From assembly GCF_001544195.1 (NCBI RefSeq), contig NZ_BCPY01000015.1, forward strand, positions 1 to 48,995: 48,995 nucleotides of DNA. The letters are read 5' to 3'. Position numbers and translations under genes: made by a program. This DNA is from Tetragenococcus solitarius NBRC 100494 (GTDB lineage: Bacteria > Bacillota > Bacilli > Lactobacillales > Enterococcaceae). This document shows, one piece after another, positions 16,725-25,994 of the stretch; positions within the stretch are counted from its first letter, which is position 1, and every line of letters begins with the position of its first letter. The notes beneath the pieces were generated by a model. The model did no database searches, was not told where the DNA came from, and saw nothing but the letters and a program-made list of their open reading frames with translations.

Positions 16725-18449
16725 ATGGGAAGTAATCTGATCTTGGGAATCGTGATAGCAATTATAGTGATTGCAGCGATCATTTATGGTATTGGCTTTT
16801 TTATACGCCGGAAAAATCAGGAGAAATTAAAAGCCTTAGAAGACCGGAAAAAAGCTTTATTTGATTTGCCAATCAATGAGGATATAGAGGCAATCAAAAA
16901 AATGCATCTAGTAGGTCAAAGCCAAAGTTCCTTTAAAGAATGGAATCAAAAATGGGAGAAACTTTCTACAGATGAGTTTGCTGAATTGGAAAGCCAAATT
17001 TTTGAAATTGAAAATTTAAATGAAGCTTTTCGTTTTGTTAAAGCAAAAGCAGCAGTAGAAAAAGCCCAGAAAACCATGGATCGCATGGAAAAGGAAATTG
17101 GCACGGTGCGTCAAGGTTTTAAAGAATTACGAGAAAGCGAAGAGCGTAATTCGCTAAAAGTTCAGCAAGCTTTAGACGTTTATGAAGAAATGAAAAAAGC
17201 TTTAAGAGAACGAGCTGACCAGTTCGGACCGGCTTTTGCTGAAGTCCAAAAGCAAGTAAAAAATGTGGAGAATGAATTCACGCAGTTTGTTACATTGAAT
17301 ACTTCAGGGGATCCGGTAGAAGCTCATGACGTACTAGAATCTGCTGAAAAACATACTTTTGAATTAGAAGAACTGATGAAAAAAATTCCTGATGAATATG
17401 AAAAGCTGAATGAGACATTTCCTGAACAATTAGAAGAAATTGAAGAAGGCTATCAGCAATTAATGGATCAAGAGTATGTACTTCCTGTAGAAAATTTTGC
17501 GGAAAATATCCAGCATGTAAAACATCGAGTGACAAATGGCTTGGAAGACTTAGAAAAAGTTGAAATTACAGCTGTAGCGGAAGCAAATGAAGAAACAGCG
17601 CAGGAAATTGATCAATTGTACGATGTGATGGAACGTGAAATCGACGCTAAACGTTATGTCGTAAAAAATCGCAAAGCCATTGCGGACTATATTCAACACG
17701 CTACTGATAACAATCGTCAGCTACTAATCGAGCTTGATCACACATCGCAGACTTACACTTTGAATCATAACGAATTAGGTCGAGTACGAGGTTTTCAAAC
17801 AGAAATCGAAGAAGTTGCTCGTCGTAATGATTCTGTTGATCCAAAATTAGAAGCTCATGAAATTCCTTATTCTAAAGCGCAAAGTTTTTATAAAGAGGCT
17901 TATAAGATTTTGGACGAAATCGAAAGTGAGCAAGTGGAAATTGATCAGGCAATGCGTGATTTACGTAAAGAGGAAAATGAGGCACAGAAACAAGCGGAAG
18001 ACCTTGAATTTAAATTACGCAATTTAAAGCGGTTTGTTGAAAAGCAACGTTTGCCGGGCTTGCCTAGTGATTATTTAGATTTTTTCTATGGAGTAACGGA
18101 TCGATTAGAAGAACTCGATGATTCACTGAACAAAATTCGTGTCGATATGGATCAAGTCAACGAAATGGTAGTTATTTGTAAGGAAGATTTAAATCTATTA
18201 ACGGAAAAAACGCATGATATGATCGATGAAGCAGCCTTGACGGAACAAATGCTGCAACATGCCAATCGTTACCGTCATTCACATACTGAAGTAAGAGCTT
18301 CGATTGAACGGGCGCTTGATTTATTTAATTACGAATACCGCTATAAGGATGCATTAGATGAAATTGGAACAGCTTTAGAGCGAGTAGAGCCGGGTGCCTT
18401 TAAGCGGATTGAAGACTTTTACTATGAAAATCGAAAAGAATTTGTTTAA
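16725..18449 (+). CDS. ezrA: Septation ring formation regulator EzrA
   Basis: Membrane-anchored cell-division protein of 574 residues, the normal length. A single N-terminal membrane helix (about residues 4-27, LILGIVIAIIVIAAIIYGIG) is followed by a basic stop RRK and then long coiled-coil, spectrin-like cytoplasmic repeats to the C-terminus. EzrA interacts with FtsZ and restrains ring assembly to midcell in Firmicutes. The ATG at 16725 follows GGAGGCAGCTAA. The neighbour order ezrA - cysteine desulfurase - thiI is also found in Bacillus, which supports the assignment. Confidence 0.95.
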   Translation: MGSNLILGIVIAIIVIAAIIYGIGFFIRRKNQEKLKALEDRKKALFDLPINEDIEAIKKMHLVGQSQSSFKEWNQKWEKLSTDEFAELESQIFEIENLNEAFRFVKAKAAVEKAQKTMDRMEKEIGTVRQGFKELRESEERNSLKVQQALDVYEEMKKALRERADQFGPAFAEVQKQVKNVENEFTQFVTLNTSGDPVEAHDVLESAEKHTFELEELMKKIPDEYEKLNETFPEQLEEIEEGYQQLMDQEYVLPVENFAENIQHVKHRVTNGLEDLEKVEITAVAEANEETAQEIDQLYDVMEREIDAKRYVVKNRKAIADYIQHATDNNRQLLIELDHTSQTYTLNHNELGRVRGFQTEIEEVARRNDSVDPKLEAHEIPYSKAQSFYKEAYKILDEIESEQVEIDQAMRDLRKEENEAQKQAEDLEFKLRNLKRFVEKQRLPGLPSDYLDFFYGVTDRLEELDDSLNKIRVDMDQVNEMVVICKEDLNLLTEKTHDMIDEAALTEQMLQHANRYRHSHTEVRASIERALDLFNYEYRYKDALDEIGTALERVEPGAFKRIEDFYYENRKEFV

Positions 18450-18491
18450 AAAGCTGTGTTTGAACTTTTTTAAGTTCATTCCAGCTTTTTT
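18449..18491 (+). terminator. Terminator of ezrA
   Basis: AAAAGCTG ... CAGCTTTTTT encloses an inner stem TGAACTT / AAGTTCA. The T-run merges directly into repeat R. Confidence 0.8.
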
Positions 18492-18580
18492 GCTGTGAAT
18501 CACTACGATTCAGCGACCAAAGGGAGCTGAGAGTAGCTGATGAACAGTACTAGGGCGAGCGAAAGCGAGGCGTAGTGTCC
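18485..18580. repeat. Dispersed repeat R, copy 1
   Basis: It starts in the ezrA terminator T-tract with TTTTTGCTGTGAATCACT and continues ACGATTCAGCGACCAA, GGGAGCT and GATGAACAGTACTAG, then a GC-rich GCGAGCGAAAGCGAGGCG. The same ordered blocks occur at 22806-22960, also fused to a terminator. It is GC-richer than the surroundings, suggesting a structured RNA or mobile repeat. Confidence 0.75.
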
Positions 18581-18621
18581 TTTACTTCGAATCAGACGAA
18601 TAGTAGTAGCAATCATCGAAC

Positions 18622-18650
18622 TTGAAACTAATTACAGTTCTGGATATAAT
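18622..18650 (+). promoter_or_regulatory. Promoter of nifS-like / thiI unit
   Basis: TTGAAA (18622-18627), 17-bp spacer, TATAAT (18645-18650). Confidence 0.75.
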
Positions 18651-18684
18651 GAAACAGTATTTTTAAAGAGAGGATCTTATATAG

Positions 18685-19827
18685 ATGATCTATTTTGATA
18701 ATAGTGCAACAACAGCAATTTTTCCACAAAGTTTAGATACATATAAAAAAACGAGTCAGCGTGTCTTTGGTAATCCTTCAAGTTTACACTTTCTTGGTGC
18801 ACAAGCCAACCGCTTACTAACTCAAGCTAGAAAACAAATTGCAGATTCATTGCAAGTATCAGCAGAAGAAATTGTTTTTACCAGCGGAGGTACTGAAGGA
18901 GACAATTGGGTATTAAAAGGGACGGCCTTTGAAAAAAAAGAGTACGGCAAGCATCTGATTATTTCAAGCATTGAACATCCGGCTGTGAAAAAAACAGCTG
19001 AACAGTTGGCAAGTTTTGGTTTTGAAATTGACCAAGTGCCGGTAACAAAAGAAGGATTTGTAGATGTAGACCAACTTGCTGGACTTATTAGAGAAGATAC
19101 GATTTTAGTTTCTATCATGGCTGTGAATAACGAAATAGGAACCATCCAACCTATTCAGAAAATCAGTAAGTTGTTAGAAAGATTTCCTAAGATACATTTC
19201 CATGTAGACGCTGTTCAAGCGATTGCTAAAGTGGATATAGAAAAATGGTTAACGCCTCGTGTGGACTTTGCCGCTTTTTCCGCCCATAAATTTCATGGTC
19301 CTCGCGGGATAGGGTTTATCTATTGGAAAAAAGGACGTCGTATCCAGCCGCTTTTGACAGGAGGCGGTCAAGAAAAGGGACAAAGAAGCGGGACAGAAAA
19401 TGTACCCGCTATTGTTGCGATGGCGAAAGCACTACGAATAGCTATTGAGAAAAAAGAACAACGTCCCGAACATCTAGATAATTTAAAAGCTGCGCTTGTA
19501 AGTGGGCTTAGTGCCTTTGATAAAGTAACCATATTTTCTCCTAGTGAAAATGATGCACCGCATATTTTATGTATTGCACTAAAGGGAATTCGCGGTGAAG
19601 TACTAGTGCATGCATTGGAAGAAAAAGAAATTATTACGTCAACAACCAGTGCTTGTTCGAGCAAGAAAAATACGGAATCAAGTACGCTTGCAGCTATGAA
19701 TGTTCCTAGTTCATTAGCCACTTGTGCAATCCGAATTAGTTTAGATGAAAGTAACACAATGGCAGAAGTTGAACAGTTTATGATTGTATTTGAGCAATTG
19801 TACCAACGTTTTTCAAAAATTAATTAG
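18685..19827 (+). CDS. Cysteine desulfurase, NifS/IscS-like
   Basis: PLP enzyme of 380 residues that removes sulfur from cysteine as a protein-bound persulfide. The PLP lysine is Lys202 in [10 protein letters not shown] and the persulfide cysteine is Cys324 in [10 protein letters not shown]. The N-terminus [12 protein letters not shown] is characteristic. Because thiI follows immediately (start codon 11 bases after this stop), its sulfur probably goes to ThiI for 4-thiouridine in tRNA, as with Bacillus NifZ; this is contextual inference. The ATG at 18685 follows AAAGAGAGGATC at a somewhat long distance. Confidence 0.92.
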   Translation: MIYFDNSATTAIFPQSLDTYKKTSQRVFGNPSSLHFLGAQANRLLTQARKQIADSLQVSAEEIVFTSGGTEGDNWVLKGTAFEKKEYGKHLIISSIEHPAVKKTAEQLASFGFEIDQVPVTKEGFVDVDQLAGLIREDTILVSIMAVNNEIGTIQPIQKISKLLERFPKIHFHVDAVQAIAKVDIEKWLTPRVDFAAFSAHKFHGPRGIGFIYWKKGRRIQPLLTGGGQEKGQRSGTENVPAIVAMAKALRIAIEKKEQRPEHLDNLKAALVSGLSAFDKVTIFSPSENDAPHILCIALKGIRGEVLVHALEEKEIITSTTSACSSKKNTESSTLAAMNVPSSLATCAIRISLDESNTMAEVEQFMIVFEQLYQRFSKIN

Positions 19828-19837
19828 AGGTGTTTTT

Positions 19838-21049
19838 GTGAAATATTCTGAAATCATGGTTCGCTATGGCGAGCTATCGACCAAAGGGAAAAATCGAGGC
19901 TCGTTTATCATGCGGCTTGCAGCAAATGTCCGCCAAGCGCTCGTTGATTTTTCGAATGTAAAAATTCATGCGGATCGCGATCGCATGCACTTAGTTTTAA
20001 ATGGCGAAGATAGTGACTTGATTATTCCTAAGTTGCAAAAGGTTTTTGGTATCCAAAATTTTTCTCCAAGTATCCGTGTAGCAAAAGATATTGGAGAGAT
20101 TAAAAGATGTGCTAGAGAAATGGTCAGTGAAATTTACACTGGAGAAGAGACCTTTAAAGTAACGGCTAAACGTAGCGATCATACATTTGAACAGACGAGT
20201 AATGAATTGAATGTCACAGTAGCTGATGCCGTTATTGAACAGTTTCCGGACATTAAAGTGCAGATGAAAAAGCCGGATATTAACTTGCGGGTAGAAATTC
20301 GTAGCAATGGCGCTTTCTTATCTTACAAAACGATTTCCGGAGCAACCGGTTTGCCTGTTGGTACAAGCGGGAAGGGAATGTTGATGCTTTCAGGTGGAAT
20401 TGATTCCCCCGTTGCAGGTTTTATGGCAATGAAGCGCGGCGTAGAAATTGAGGCAGTCCATTTTGCCAGTCCACCTTATACCAGCGAACAAGCCTTGCAA
20501 AAAGCAAAAGATTTAACAGCAAAACTTGCGCCGTATGTAGGACAAATCCAATTTATTGAAGTTCCTTTTACTGAAGTGCAAGAAGAAATCAAAAATCATG
20601 TACCTCAAGGTTACTGGATGACTTTAACTCGTCGGATGATGTTGCGACTAACAGATGAAATCCGGCAGCTACGTCGTGGCTTGGTTATTTTAAATGGAGA
20701 ATCTTTGGGCCAAGTAGCTTCTCAAACGCTACAAAGCATGGTAGCTATTAATGAAGTAACGAATACGCCAATTATCCGTCCAGTTGCGACAATGGATAAG
20801 TTAGAGATTATTGATACTGCGCAAAAAATCGATACTTTTGATTTGTCCATCCAACCTTTTGAAGATTGCTGTACAATTTTTGCGCCACCACAACCTAAAA
20901 CAAAACCACATTTGGATAAAGTAAAACAATACGAAGAAAGGCTTGATATTGATGGTTTAGTACAGCGTGCTCTAGAAAATATCAAAATCGAAAAAATTGT
21001 CCCATCAAGTGCGCAAGAGCAAGAAGATGAATTTGCTGAATTATTGTAA
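19838..21049 (+). CDS. thiI: tRNA 4-thiouridine synthase ThiI
   Basis: About 403 residues. It activates U8 of tRNA by adenylation and transfers sulfur to make 4-thiouridine. It has an N-terminal ferredoxin-like part ([15 protein letters not shown]), a THUMP domain (about residues 60-165), then a PP-loop pyrophosphatase domain with [15 protein letters not shown]. The C-terminal rhodanese domain of the E. coli enzyme is absent, as in most Gram-positive forms. The frame opens at 19784, but the real start is GTG 19838 after TTAGAGG, because upstream codons overlap the desulfurase gene. Confidence 0.93.
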   Translation: MKYSEIMVRYGELSTKGKNRGSFIMRLAANVRQALVDFSNVKIHADRDRMHLVLNGEDSDLIIPKLQKVFGIQNFSPSIRVAKDIGEIKRCAREMVSEIYTGEETFKVTAKRSDHTFEQTSNELNVTVADAVIEQFPDIKVQMKKPDINLRVEIRSNGAFLSYKTISGATGLPVGTSGKGMLMLSGGIDSPVAGFMAMKRGVEIEAVHFASPPYTSEQALQKAKDLTAKLAPYVGQIQFIEVPFTEVQEEIKNHVPQGYWMTLTRRMMLRLTDEIRQLRRGLVILNGESLGQVASQTLQSMVAINEVTNTPIIRPVATMDKLEIIDTAQKIDTFDLSIQPFEDCCTIFAPPQPKTKPHLDKVKQYEERLDIDGLVQRALENIKIEKIVPSSAQEQEDEFAELL

Positions 21050-21120
21050 AAAGGACCTAGCGATAAGGAAAACTAGAGCGAGACGGGTGAAGTTACTCTA
21101 AAATAGTAATAAATAGAGAC

Positions 21121-21156
21121 AAAAAGCGGCTCATGTAAAAAATGGGCTGCTTTTTC
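21121..21156 (+). terminator. Terminator of nifS-thiI unit
   Basis: AAAAAGC and GCTTTTT with further GC / GC pairing around a short A-rich loop. Confidence 0.7.
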
Positions 21157-21222
21157 TGTGAAACTATTATAAATAGCAGACTGTCAATGAGACCCGGATA
21201 CAGTGTAGTGCTTAGCTCTCAG

Positions 21223-21251
21223 TTGCTAAAAAAAAGCAAGCATGGTACACT
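21223..21251 (+). promoter_or_regulatory. rex promoter
   Basis: TTGCTA (21223-21228), 17-bp spacer, TACACT (21246-21251). Confidence 0.6.
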
Positions 21252-21254
21252 TTT

Positions 21255-21272
21255 ATGTGAACAAGTTAACAA
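21255..21272 (+). promoter_or_regulatory. Candidate Rex operator in front of rex
   Basis: ATGTGA-N6-TAACAA matches the Rex consensus TTGTGA-N6-TCACAA at 10 of 12 fixed positions. It lies four bases after the -10 and runs into the ribosome-binding site, a good position for autorepression. Confidence 0.5.
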
Positions 21273-21284
21273 GGAGGCTAGGAA

Positions 21285-21947
21285 GTGGAACGCTATAATA
21301 AGAAAAAAATACCCCGTGCTACAGCCAAAAGACTTCCCTTATATTTAAGAAACTTAACTATTTTGGATGCAAAAGGCGTAGTGCGGATTAAATCAAAAGA
21401 GCTTGCTGAAATTACGCAGGTTCCATCTGCTACGATACGACGCGATTTCTCTTATTTAGGAGAGTTGGGTCGTAGCGGTTATGGCTATGATGTTACATTT
21501 TTAATCAAAGTGTTTAGTGATATTTTAGATAGTAACGAAACGAGCCATATGGCGATTGTTGGATTTGGTAATTTAGGGAAAGCTCTAGCGAATAATAATT
21601 TTCGTCGTAATCAAAATCTTATTATCTCCTGTGTGTTTGATACTGATCCAGAAATTATCGGCCAGACGATTGCGGGGTTTTATGTTTATAGTATGGAAGA
21701 TTTTGAACGAGTAACACGAGAAAAAAACGTTAAAGTTGCTATATCTACTGTGCCTAGCGAACACGCTCAAGAAGCAATTGATACAGTGGTAAATAGTGGT
21801 ATTACAGCAATATTAAACTTTGCTCCAGATCGCGTTGAGGTACCAAGCAATATCAATATGCGTTATATCGATTTAACAACTGAATTACTAACACTACTCT
21901 TTTTTGACCGTAATTATAAAGATACACCACTTGCTATTACCTCATAA
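21285..21947 (+). CDS. rex: Redox-sensing transcriptional repressor Rex
   Basis: Cytoplasmic NADH/NAD+-sensing repressor of 220 residues controlling fermentation and respiration genes. The N-terminal winged helix contains IPRATAKRLPLYLR and VPSATIRRDFSYLGELG. The Rossmann domain carries IVGFGNLGKAL at residues 91-101, and a C-terminal swapped helix ends the protein. It starts at GTG 21285, twelve bases after the start of AAGGAGGCTAGGAA. A Rex-like palindrome immediately upstream suggests that it controls itself. The next gene is the peroxidase tpx, transcribed in the same direction after about 100 bp. Confidence 0.93.
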   Translation: MERYNKKKIPRATAKRLPLYLRNLTILDAKGVVRIKSKELAEITQVPSATIRRDFSYLGELGRSGYGYDVTFLIKVFSDILDSNETSHMAIVGFGNLGKALANNNFRRNQNLIISCVFDTDPEIIGQTIAGFYVYSMEDFERVTREKNVKVAISTVPSEHAQEAIDTVVNSGITAILNFAPDRVEVPSNINMRYIDLTTELLTLLFFDRNYKDTPLAITS

Positions 21948-21969
21948 GCATATTTTTTTATAATTTCTT

Positions 21970-21998
21970 TTGGCTACTTTATACTGTTAGTATGTTAT
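21970..21998 (+). promoter_or_regulatory. Candidate tpx promoter
   Basis: TTGGCT (21970-21975), 17-bp spacer, TGTTAT (21993-21998). The small inverted repeat AACGAA-TT-TTCGTT follows directly and could be an operator or leader hairpin. Confidence 0.35.
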
Positions 21999-22047
21999 AA
22001 CGAATTTTCGTTTAAAATTAACAGGGAAATAGTAAGGAGAGAAAAAT

Positions 22048-22542
22048 ATGATTATTACACGTAAAGGTGAAGAATTAGAGGTACCTGGACAACAACCCGC
22101 AGTTGGAGATAAAGCAGCATCATTTTCTTTAAATGATTTACAAGACCGTACCTACACATTGGAAGATTTTGATAATGGAAAACCGACGATTATCAGTGTT
22201 GTTCCTGATATCAATACGCGGGTATGCGCTTTGCAGACCAAGCGTTTTAATCAAGAAGCTAGTCAACTGGAAGATATTAACTTTGTAACTATCTCGAATA
22301 ATACGAAAGAGGACCAAGCCAAATGGTGTGGTCAAGAGGGCGTGGATATGATCATGTTACATGATCCAGAAAACACATTTGGTAAAACGTATAACCTTTA
22401 TATTCCAGAAGCAGATAAATTCACTCGCAGCATCTTTGTACTTGACCAAAACGGCACCATTACTTATGAGGAATTTGTTCCTGAAATGTCTGATGAACCA
22501 GATTATCAAAAAGCACTGGAAGAAGCAAAAGCTCTGATTTAA
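22048..22542 (+). CDS. tpx: Thiol peroxidase, atypical 2-Cys peroxiredoxin
   Basis: Cytoplasmic peroxiredoxin of 164 residues that reduces hydroperoxides using thioredoxin. The peroxidatic Cys60 lies in INTRVCALQTKRF, replacing the more common DTPVC by NTRVC. The resolving Cys94 is in KWCGQEG. Length and the two-cysteine spacing match Tpx. RBS AAGGAGAG precedes the ATG by about eight bases. The valS T-box promoter starts two bases after its stop codon, and I see no separate terminator, so some tpx transcripts may run into the T-box leader. Confidence 0.92.
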   Translation: MIITRKGEELEVPGQQPAVGDKAASFSLNDLQDRTYTLEDFDNGKPTIISVVPDINTRVCALQTKRFNQEASQLEDINFVTISNNTKEDQAKWCGQEGVDMIMLHDPENTFGKTYNLYIPEADKFTRSIFVLDQNGTITYEEFVPEMSDEPDYQKALEEAKALI

Positions 22543-22543
22543 G

Positions 22544-22572
22544 TTGACTTTAAAAAAAGTGCATTGTAAAAT
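22544..22572 (+). promoter_or_regulatory. Promoter of the T-box / valS transcript
   Basis: TTGACT (22544-22549), 17-bp spacer, TAAAAT (22567-22572), starting just after the tpx stop codon. Confidence 0.8.
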
Positions 22573-22578
22573 AAAAAA

Positions 22579-22812
22579 GACAATAATCAAGAGGAGTAGC
22601 TAGTTCAACTGATTCTAGAGAGAAAATTCTAGGCTGTAAAATTTTCATCAGTCACTAGTGAAGGTAGCTTGTATGTTTTTGATTTGAAAAAAGTAGAATC
22701 AAACGAGTCGTGACCGTTAAATCACTTAACAAGTGGCAGAGTATAAAGCCTGCAATTTAGGTGGTACCGCGTAAATAAGCGCCCTAAGATAATATTTATC
22801 TTAGGGCTTTTT
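22579..22812 (+). promoter_or_regulatory. T-box riboswitch leader of valS
   Basis: tRNA-sensing leader. The antiterminator T-box sequence AGGTGGTACCGCG is at 22759-22771. The factor-independent terminator is GCCCTAAGAT / ATCTTAGGGC (22781-22807) followed by TTTTT. Stem I begins near the AGTA at about 22597; the matching GAA is followed by G-GTA-G, so a GTA (valine) specifier is plausible. Uncharged tRNA-Val should favour antitermination and raise valS expression. Confidence 0.88.
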
Positions 22813-22990
22813 GCTGTGAATCACTACGATTTAGCGACCAAGGGGAGCTAAGAGAAGATCCTTCAAGGCCTTAGCGACTTGTCGCTTAGACCTTGATGAG
22901 ATCGAAGCGACAAGCGAAGAGATGAACAGTACTAGGCGAGAGGAACGAGCGTAGTTCCCCAAACCGAATCACTACGATTTAGCGGCTAAA
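22806..22990. repeat. Dispersed repeat R, copy 2, between T-box and valS
   Basis: It starts in the T-box terminator T-tract with TTTTTGCTGTGAATCACT, then carries the same blocks as copy 1. Relative to copy 1 it has about 65 extra bases (about 22855-22920) with an imperfect 16-bp hairpin. The 19-bp GAATCACTACGATTTAGCG occurs at 22818 and again at 22966. The remaining gap to valS (22991-23122) shows nothing I recognise. Confidence 0.75.
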
Positions 22991-23122
22991 GAAATCTAAA
23001 AATTTGCTTTTTAATGCCTTGTCGATTTGTTATTCGGACCTTGAATACATGTGGCAAAATAATGAGAAATACGCGAGAAAAGCAAACTATAGTTACTTTA
23101 TTTAATCTAAGGAGGGAACAAA

Positions 23123-25768
23123 GTGTCAAAAAAACAATTATCTAAAAAATACAATCCGCAAGAAGTGGAAAGCGGGCGTTATGAAGCGTGGTTAAAACAA
23201 GACTTATTTAAGCCAAGCGGTAATCAAAAGGCCAAGCCTTATTCAGTGGTTATCCCACCGCCTAATGTTACTGGCAAGTTGCATTTAGGTCATGCTTGGG
23301 ATACTACTTTACAAGATGTGATTATCCGACAAAAACGGATGCAAGGTTTTGATACTTTATGGCTTCCGGGAATGGACCATGCCGGGATTGCTACCCAGAC
23401 GAAAGTTGAAGCGAAATTAAAAGAACAGGGAATCTCTCGCTATGATTTAGGACGAGAAAAATTCATTGACCAAGTCTGGGATTGGAAAGAAGAGTATGCG
23501 CAACATATTAGAGAACAGTGGGCAAAGTTAGGTTTATCTCTGGATTATGAAAATGAACGTTTTACCTTAGATGACGGCCTGTCAAAAGCTGTACGGACGG
23601 TATTTGTTCAGTTATATGAAAAAGGGCTAATTTATCGCGGAGAATACATCATTAATTGGGATCCGGTCGCACAAACCGCTTTATCCGATATTGAAGTTAT
23701 TCATAAAGATGATGAAGGTGCTTTTTATCATATGACTTATCCTTTAGCTGATGGCACTGGCACAGTGGAGATTGCTACAACCCGTCCAGAAACTATGCTT
23801 GGTGATACGGCAGTCGCTGTGCATCCAGAAGATGAACGTTATCAACAATTCATCGGCAAAAAAGCGATTTTGCCTTTAATGGATCGCGAAATTCCTATTG
23901 TTGCAGATGAATATGTTGACCGTGAATTTGGGACAGGTGTAGTGAAAATTACGCCAGCTCATGATCCCAACGACTTTGAAGTAGGAAATCGTCATGATTT
24001 ACCGCGCGTGAACGTCATGAATGATGATGGTACGATGAATGAGCATGCTGGTAAATATGCTGGAATGGACCGTTTTGAAGCTAGAAAAGCGATTGTTTCT
24101 GACTTAGAGCAATTAGGACGTCTAGTTAAAGTAGAAAAAATGGTGCATAGTGTAGGACATTCTGAACGTAGTGATGCCGTAGTAGAACCTCGTTTGTCTA
24201 AACAATGGTTTGTAAAAATGCAACCTTTGGCGCAACAGGCTATTGATAACCAAGCAACTGAACAGGCCGTCGATTTTTACCCACCACGGTTTAATCAGAC
24301 GTTCTTACGCTGGATGGAAAATATTCATGACTGGGTCATCTCACGTCAATTATGGTGGGGCCACCAAATTCCAGCTTGGTATCATAAAGAAACAGGGGAA
24401 GTTTATGTAGGGATGCAAGCCCCTGAAGATAGCCAAAATTGGGTACAAGATGAAGATGTTTTAGACACATGGTTTAGTTCTGCTTTGTGGCCGTTTTCAA
24501 CTTTAGGCTGGCCCGATACTGAAAATAAATTATATCAACGTTATTTCCCAACCAACACCTTAGTCACAGGTTACGATATTATTTCTTTTTGGGTGAGCCG
24601 TATGATTTTCCAAAGCTTAGAATTTACGGACCAACGTCCATTTGAAAATGTCTTAGTCCATGGACTCATTCGCGATTCCCAAGGACGTAAGATGAGTAAA
24701 TCCTTAGGCAATGGGATTGATCCGATGGAAGTGATTGATCAATATGGAGCTGACGCTTTGCGTTGGTTTTTATCCAATGGTTCTACACCAGGACAAGATG
24801 TCCGTTTTAGTTATGAAAAAATGGATGCTGCTTGGAATTTCATTAATAAAATTTGGAATGCCGCTCGTTTTGTTTTAATGAACGTCGAAGGTATGAGTGT
24901 AGAAGATATCGACCTTAGCGGCGAAAAATCAGTTGCTGACCGCTGGATTTTGACTCGCTTAAATGAAACGGTGAAAAGGGTGACAGAGTTATTCGATCGC
25001 TTTGAATTTGGTGAAGCAGGCCGTCAGTTGTACAATTTTATTTGGGATGATTTTTGCGACTGGTATATTGAAATGAGCAAAGAAACACTTTATGGTTCAG
25101 ACAAAAAAGCGCAACAAACCAATAAAAGTGTCCTTGTTTATGTGCTAGACCAAATTTTACGACTACTACATCCCATCATGCCTTTCGTAACAGAGGAAAT
25201 TTGGGAACAATTACCGCATGAAGGAAGTTCACTGGTAACAGCACAATATCCGGTCGTACATCCGGAATTTAATGATGAGAAAGCCGCCAAAGGCATGGGT
25301 GTATTGATGGAATTAATTCGCTCTGTTCGTAATATTCGCGCAGAAGTAAATACCCCAATTTCAAAACCAGTAACTCTGCTTATTCAAACGAGTGATCAGG
25401 CCATTGAAGAATTTTTGCAAGAAAATAAAAACTATATTGACCGTTTCTGTAATCCAGAAAAACTGGTTATCGATAGCCAACTCGAGCCGCCGGAATTAGC
25501 AATGACAGCTGTATTAACAGGAGCTAATATTTACTTGCCATTAGCTGGTTTGATTGATGTTAAAGAAGAATTGAACCGTTTGGAAAAAGAATTAGAAAAA
25601 TGGAACAAAGAAGTTAAACGTACTGAAGGAAAGCTTGCTAATGAACGATTTGTAGCCAATGCTCCGGCAGAAGTGGTACAAAGTGAGCGTGACAAGCAAG
25701 CAGGTTATCTCGAAAAACAACAAACAGTCAAAGAGCGGATTGAACAATTGCAGCAAATCGACCAATAA
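23123..25768 (+). CDS. valS: Valine--tRNA ligase
   Basis: Class I aminoacyl-tRNA synthetase of 881 residues that charges tRNA-Val in the cytoplasm. HIGH motif variant HLGH lies at residues 54-57 in [15 protein letters not shown], and KMSKS at 523-527. An editing (CP1) domain lies between them with [10 protein letters not shown]. The anticodon-binding part and a C-terminal coiled coil ([17 protein letters not shown]) complete the protein. The start is GTG 23123 after AAGGAGGGAAC. It is controlled by the T-box leader about 310 bp upstream. folC follows, as in other Firmicutes. Confidence 0.97.
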   Translation: MSKKQLSKKYNPQEVESGRYEAWLKQDLFKPSGNQKAKPYSVVIPPPNVTGKLHLGHAWDTTLQDVIIRQKRMQGFDTLWLPGMDHAGIATQTKVEAKLKEQGISRYDLGREKFIDQVWDWKEEYAQHIREQWAKLGLSLDYENERFTLDDGLSKAVRTVFVQLYEKGLIYRGEYIINWDPVAQTALSDIEVIHKDDEGAFYHMTYPLADGTGTVEIATTRPETMLGDTAVAVHPEDERYQQFIGKKAILPLMDREIPIVADEYVDREFGTGVVKITPAHDPNDFEVGNRHDLPRVNVMNDDGTMNEHAGKYAGMDRFEARKAIVSDLEQLGRLVKVEKMVHSVGHSERSDAVVEPRLSKQWFVKMQPLAQQAIDNQATEQAVDFYPPRFNQTFLRWMENIHDWVISRQLWWGHQIPAWYHKETGEVYVGMQAPEDSQNWVQDEDVLDTWFSSALWPFSTLGWPDTENKLYQRYFPTNTLVTGYDIISFWVSRMIFQSLEFTDQRPFENVLVHGLIRDSQGRKMSKSLGNGIDPMEVIDQYGADALRWFLSNGSTPGQDVRFSYEKMDAAWNFINKIWNAARFVLMNVEGMSVEDIDLSGEKSVADRWILTRLNETVKRVTELFDRFEFGEAGRQLYNFIWDDFCDWYIEMSKETLYGSDKKAQQTNKSVLVYVLDQILRLLHPIMPFVTEEIWEQLPHEGSSLVTAQYPVVHPEFNDEKAAKGMGVLMELIRSVRNIRAEVNTPISKPVTLLIQTSDQAIEEFLQENKNYIDRFCNPEKLVIDSQLEPPELAMTAVLTGANIYLPLAGLIDVKEELNRLEKELEKWNKEVKRTEGKLANERFVANAPAEVVQSERDKQAGYLEKQQTVKERIEQLQQIDQ

Positions 25769-25772
25769 CTTG

Positions 25773-25931
25773 AAAAGGACTGTGACATAAGTAAAGACAA
25801 GATAGAATATTCGAACTATATTTGGTGATATTCCCTAATTGTCGTGAATTTGCGACGAGAAACCATAGGATTAATCTCACTTATAGTTCGGATATTTTAT
25901 TATTAAAGGAAGTTATGTCACAAGTCCTTTT
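25773..25931. repeat. Palindromic element E, best-preserved copy (valS-folC gap)
   Basis: 159-bp interrupted palindrome. Outer arms AAAAGGACTGTGACATAAG and TTATGTCACAAGTCCTTTT pair with one bulge. Next, AATATTCGAACTATA is inverted against TATAGTTCGGATATT. The core contains GTCG / CGAC and CCTA / TAGG. It ends in CCTTTTCTTATTATTT and is the only candidate terminator for valS. Related copies lie at 10312, 12352 and 37356. Confidence 0.8.
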
Positions 25932-25965
25932 CTTATTATTTCTCATAGTATGTAAGAAAGGGATT

Positions 25966-25974
25966 TGTTATAAT
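25966..25974 (+). promoter_or_regulatory. Extended -10 promoter of folC
   Basis: TGTTATAAT is a TGn-extended -10 element. The -35 region is weak (TAGTAT). Confidence 0.45.
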
Positions 25975-25994
25975 ACAACTTGAGGTGAAATGAT

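Noticed and set aside
19784-19837. N-terminal extension of ThiI
   Set aside because: It overlaps the desulfurase gene; GTG 19838 has AGAGG upstream and matches the family start.
21142-21348. 68-codon frame before rex
   Set aside because: It runs across the thiI terminator, the rex promoter and the rex start in another frame. No ribosome site.
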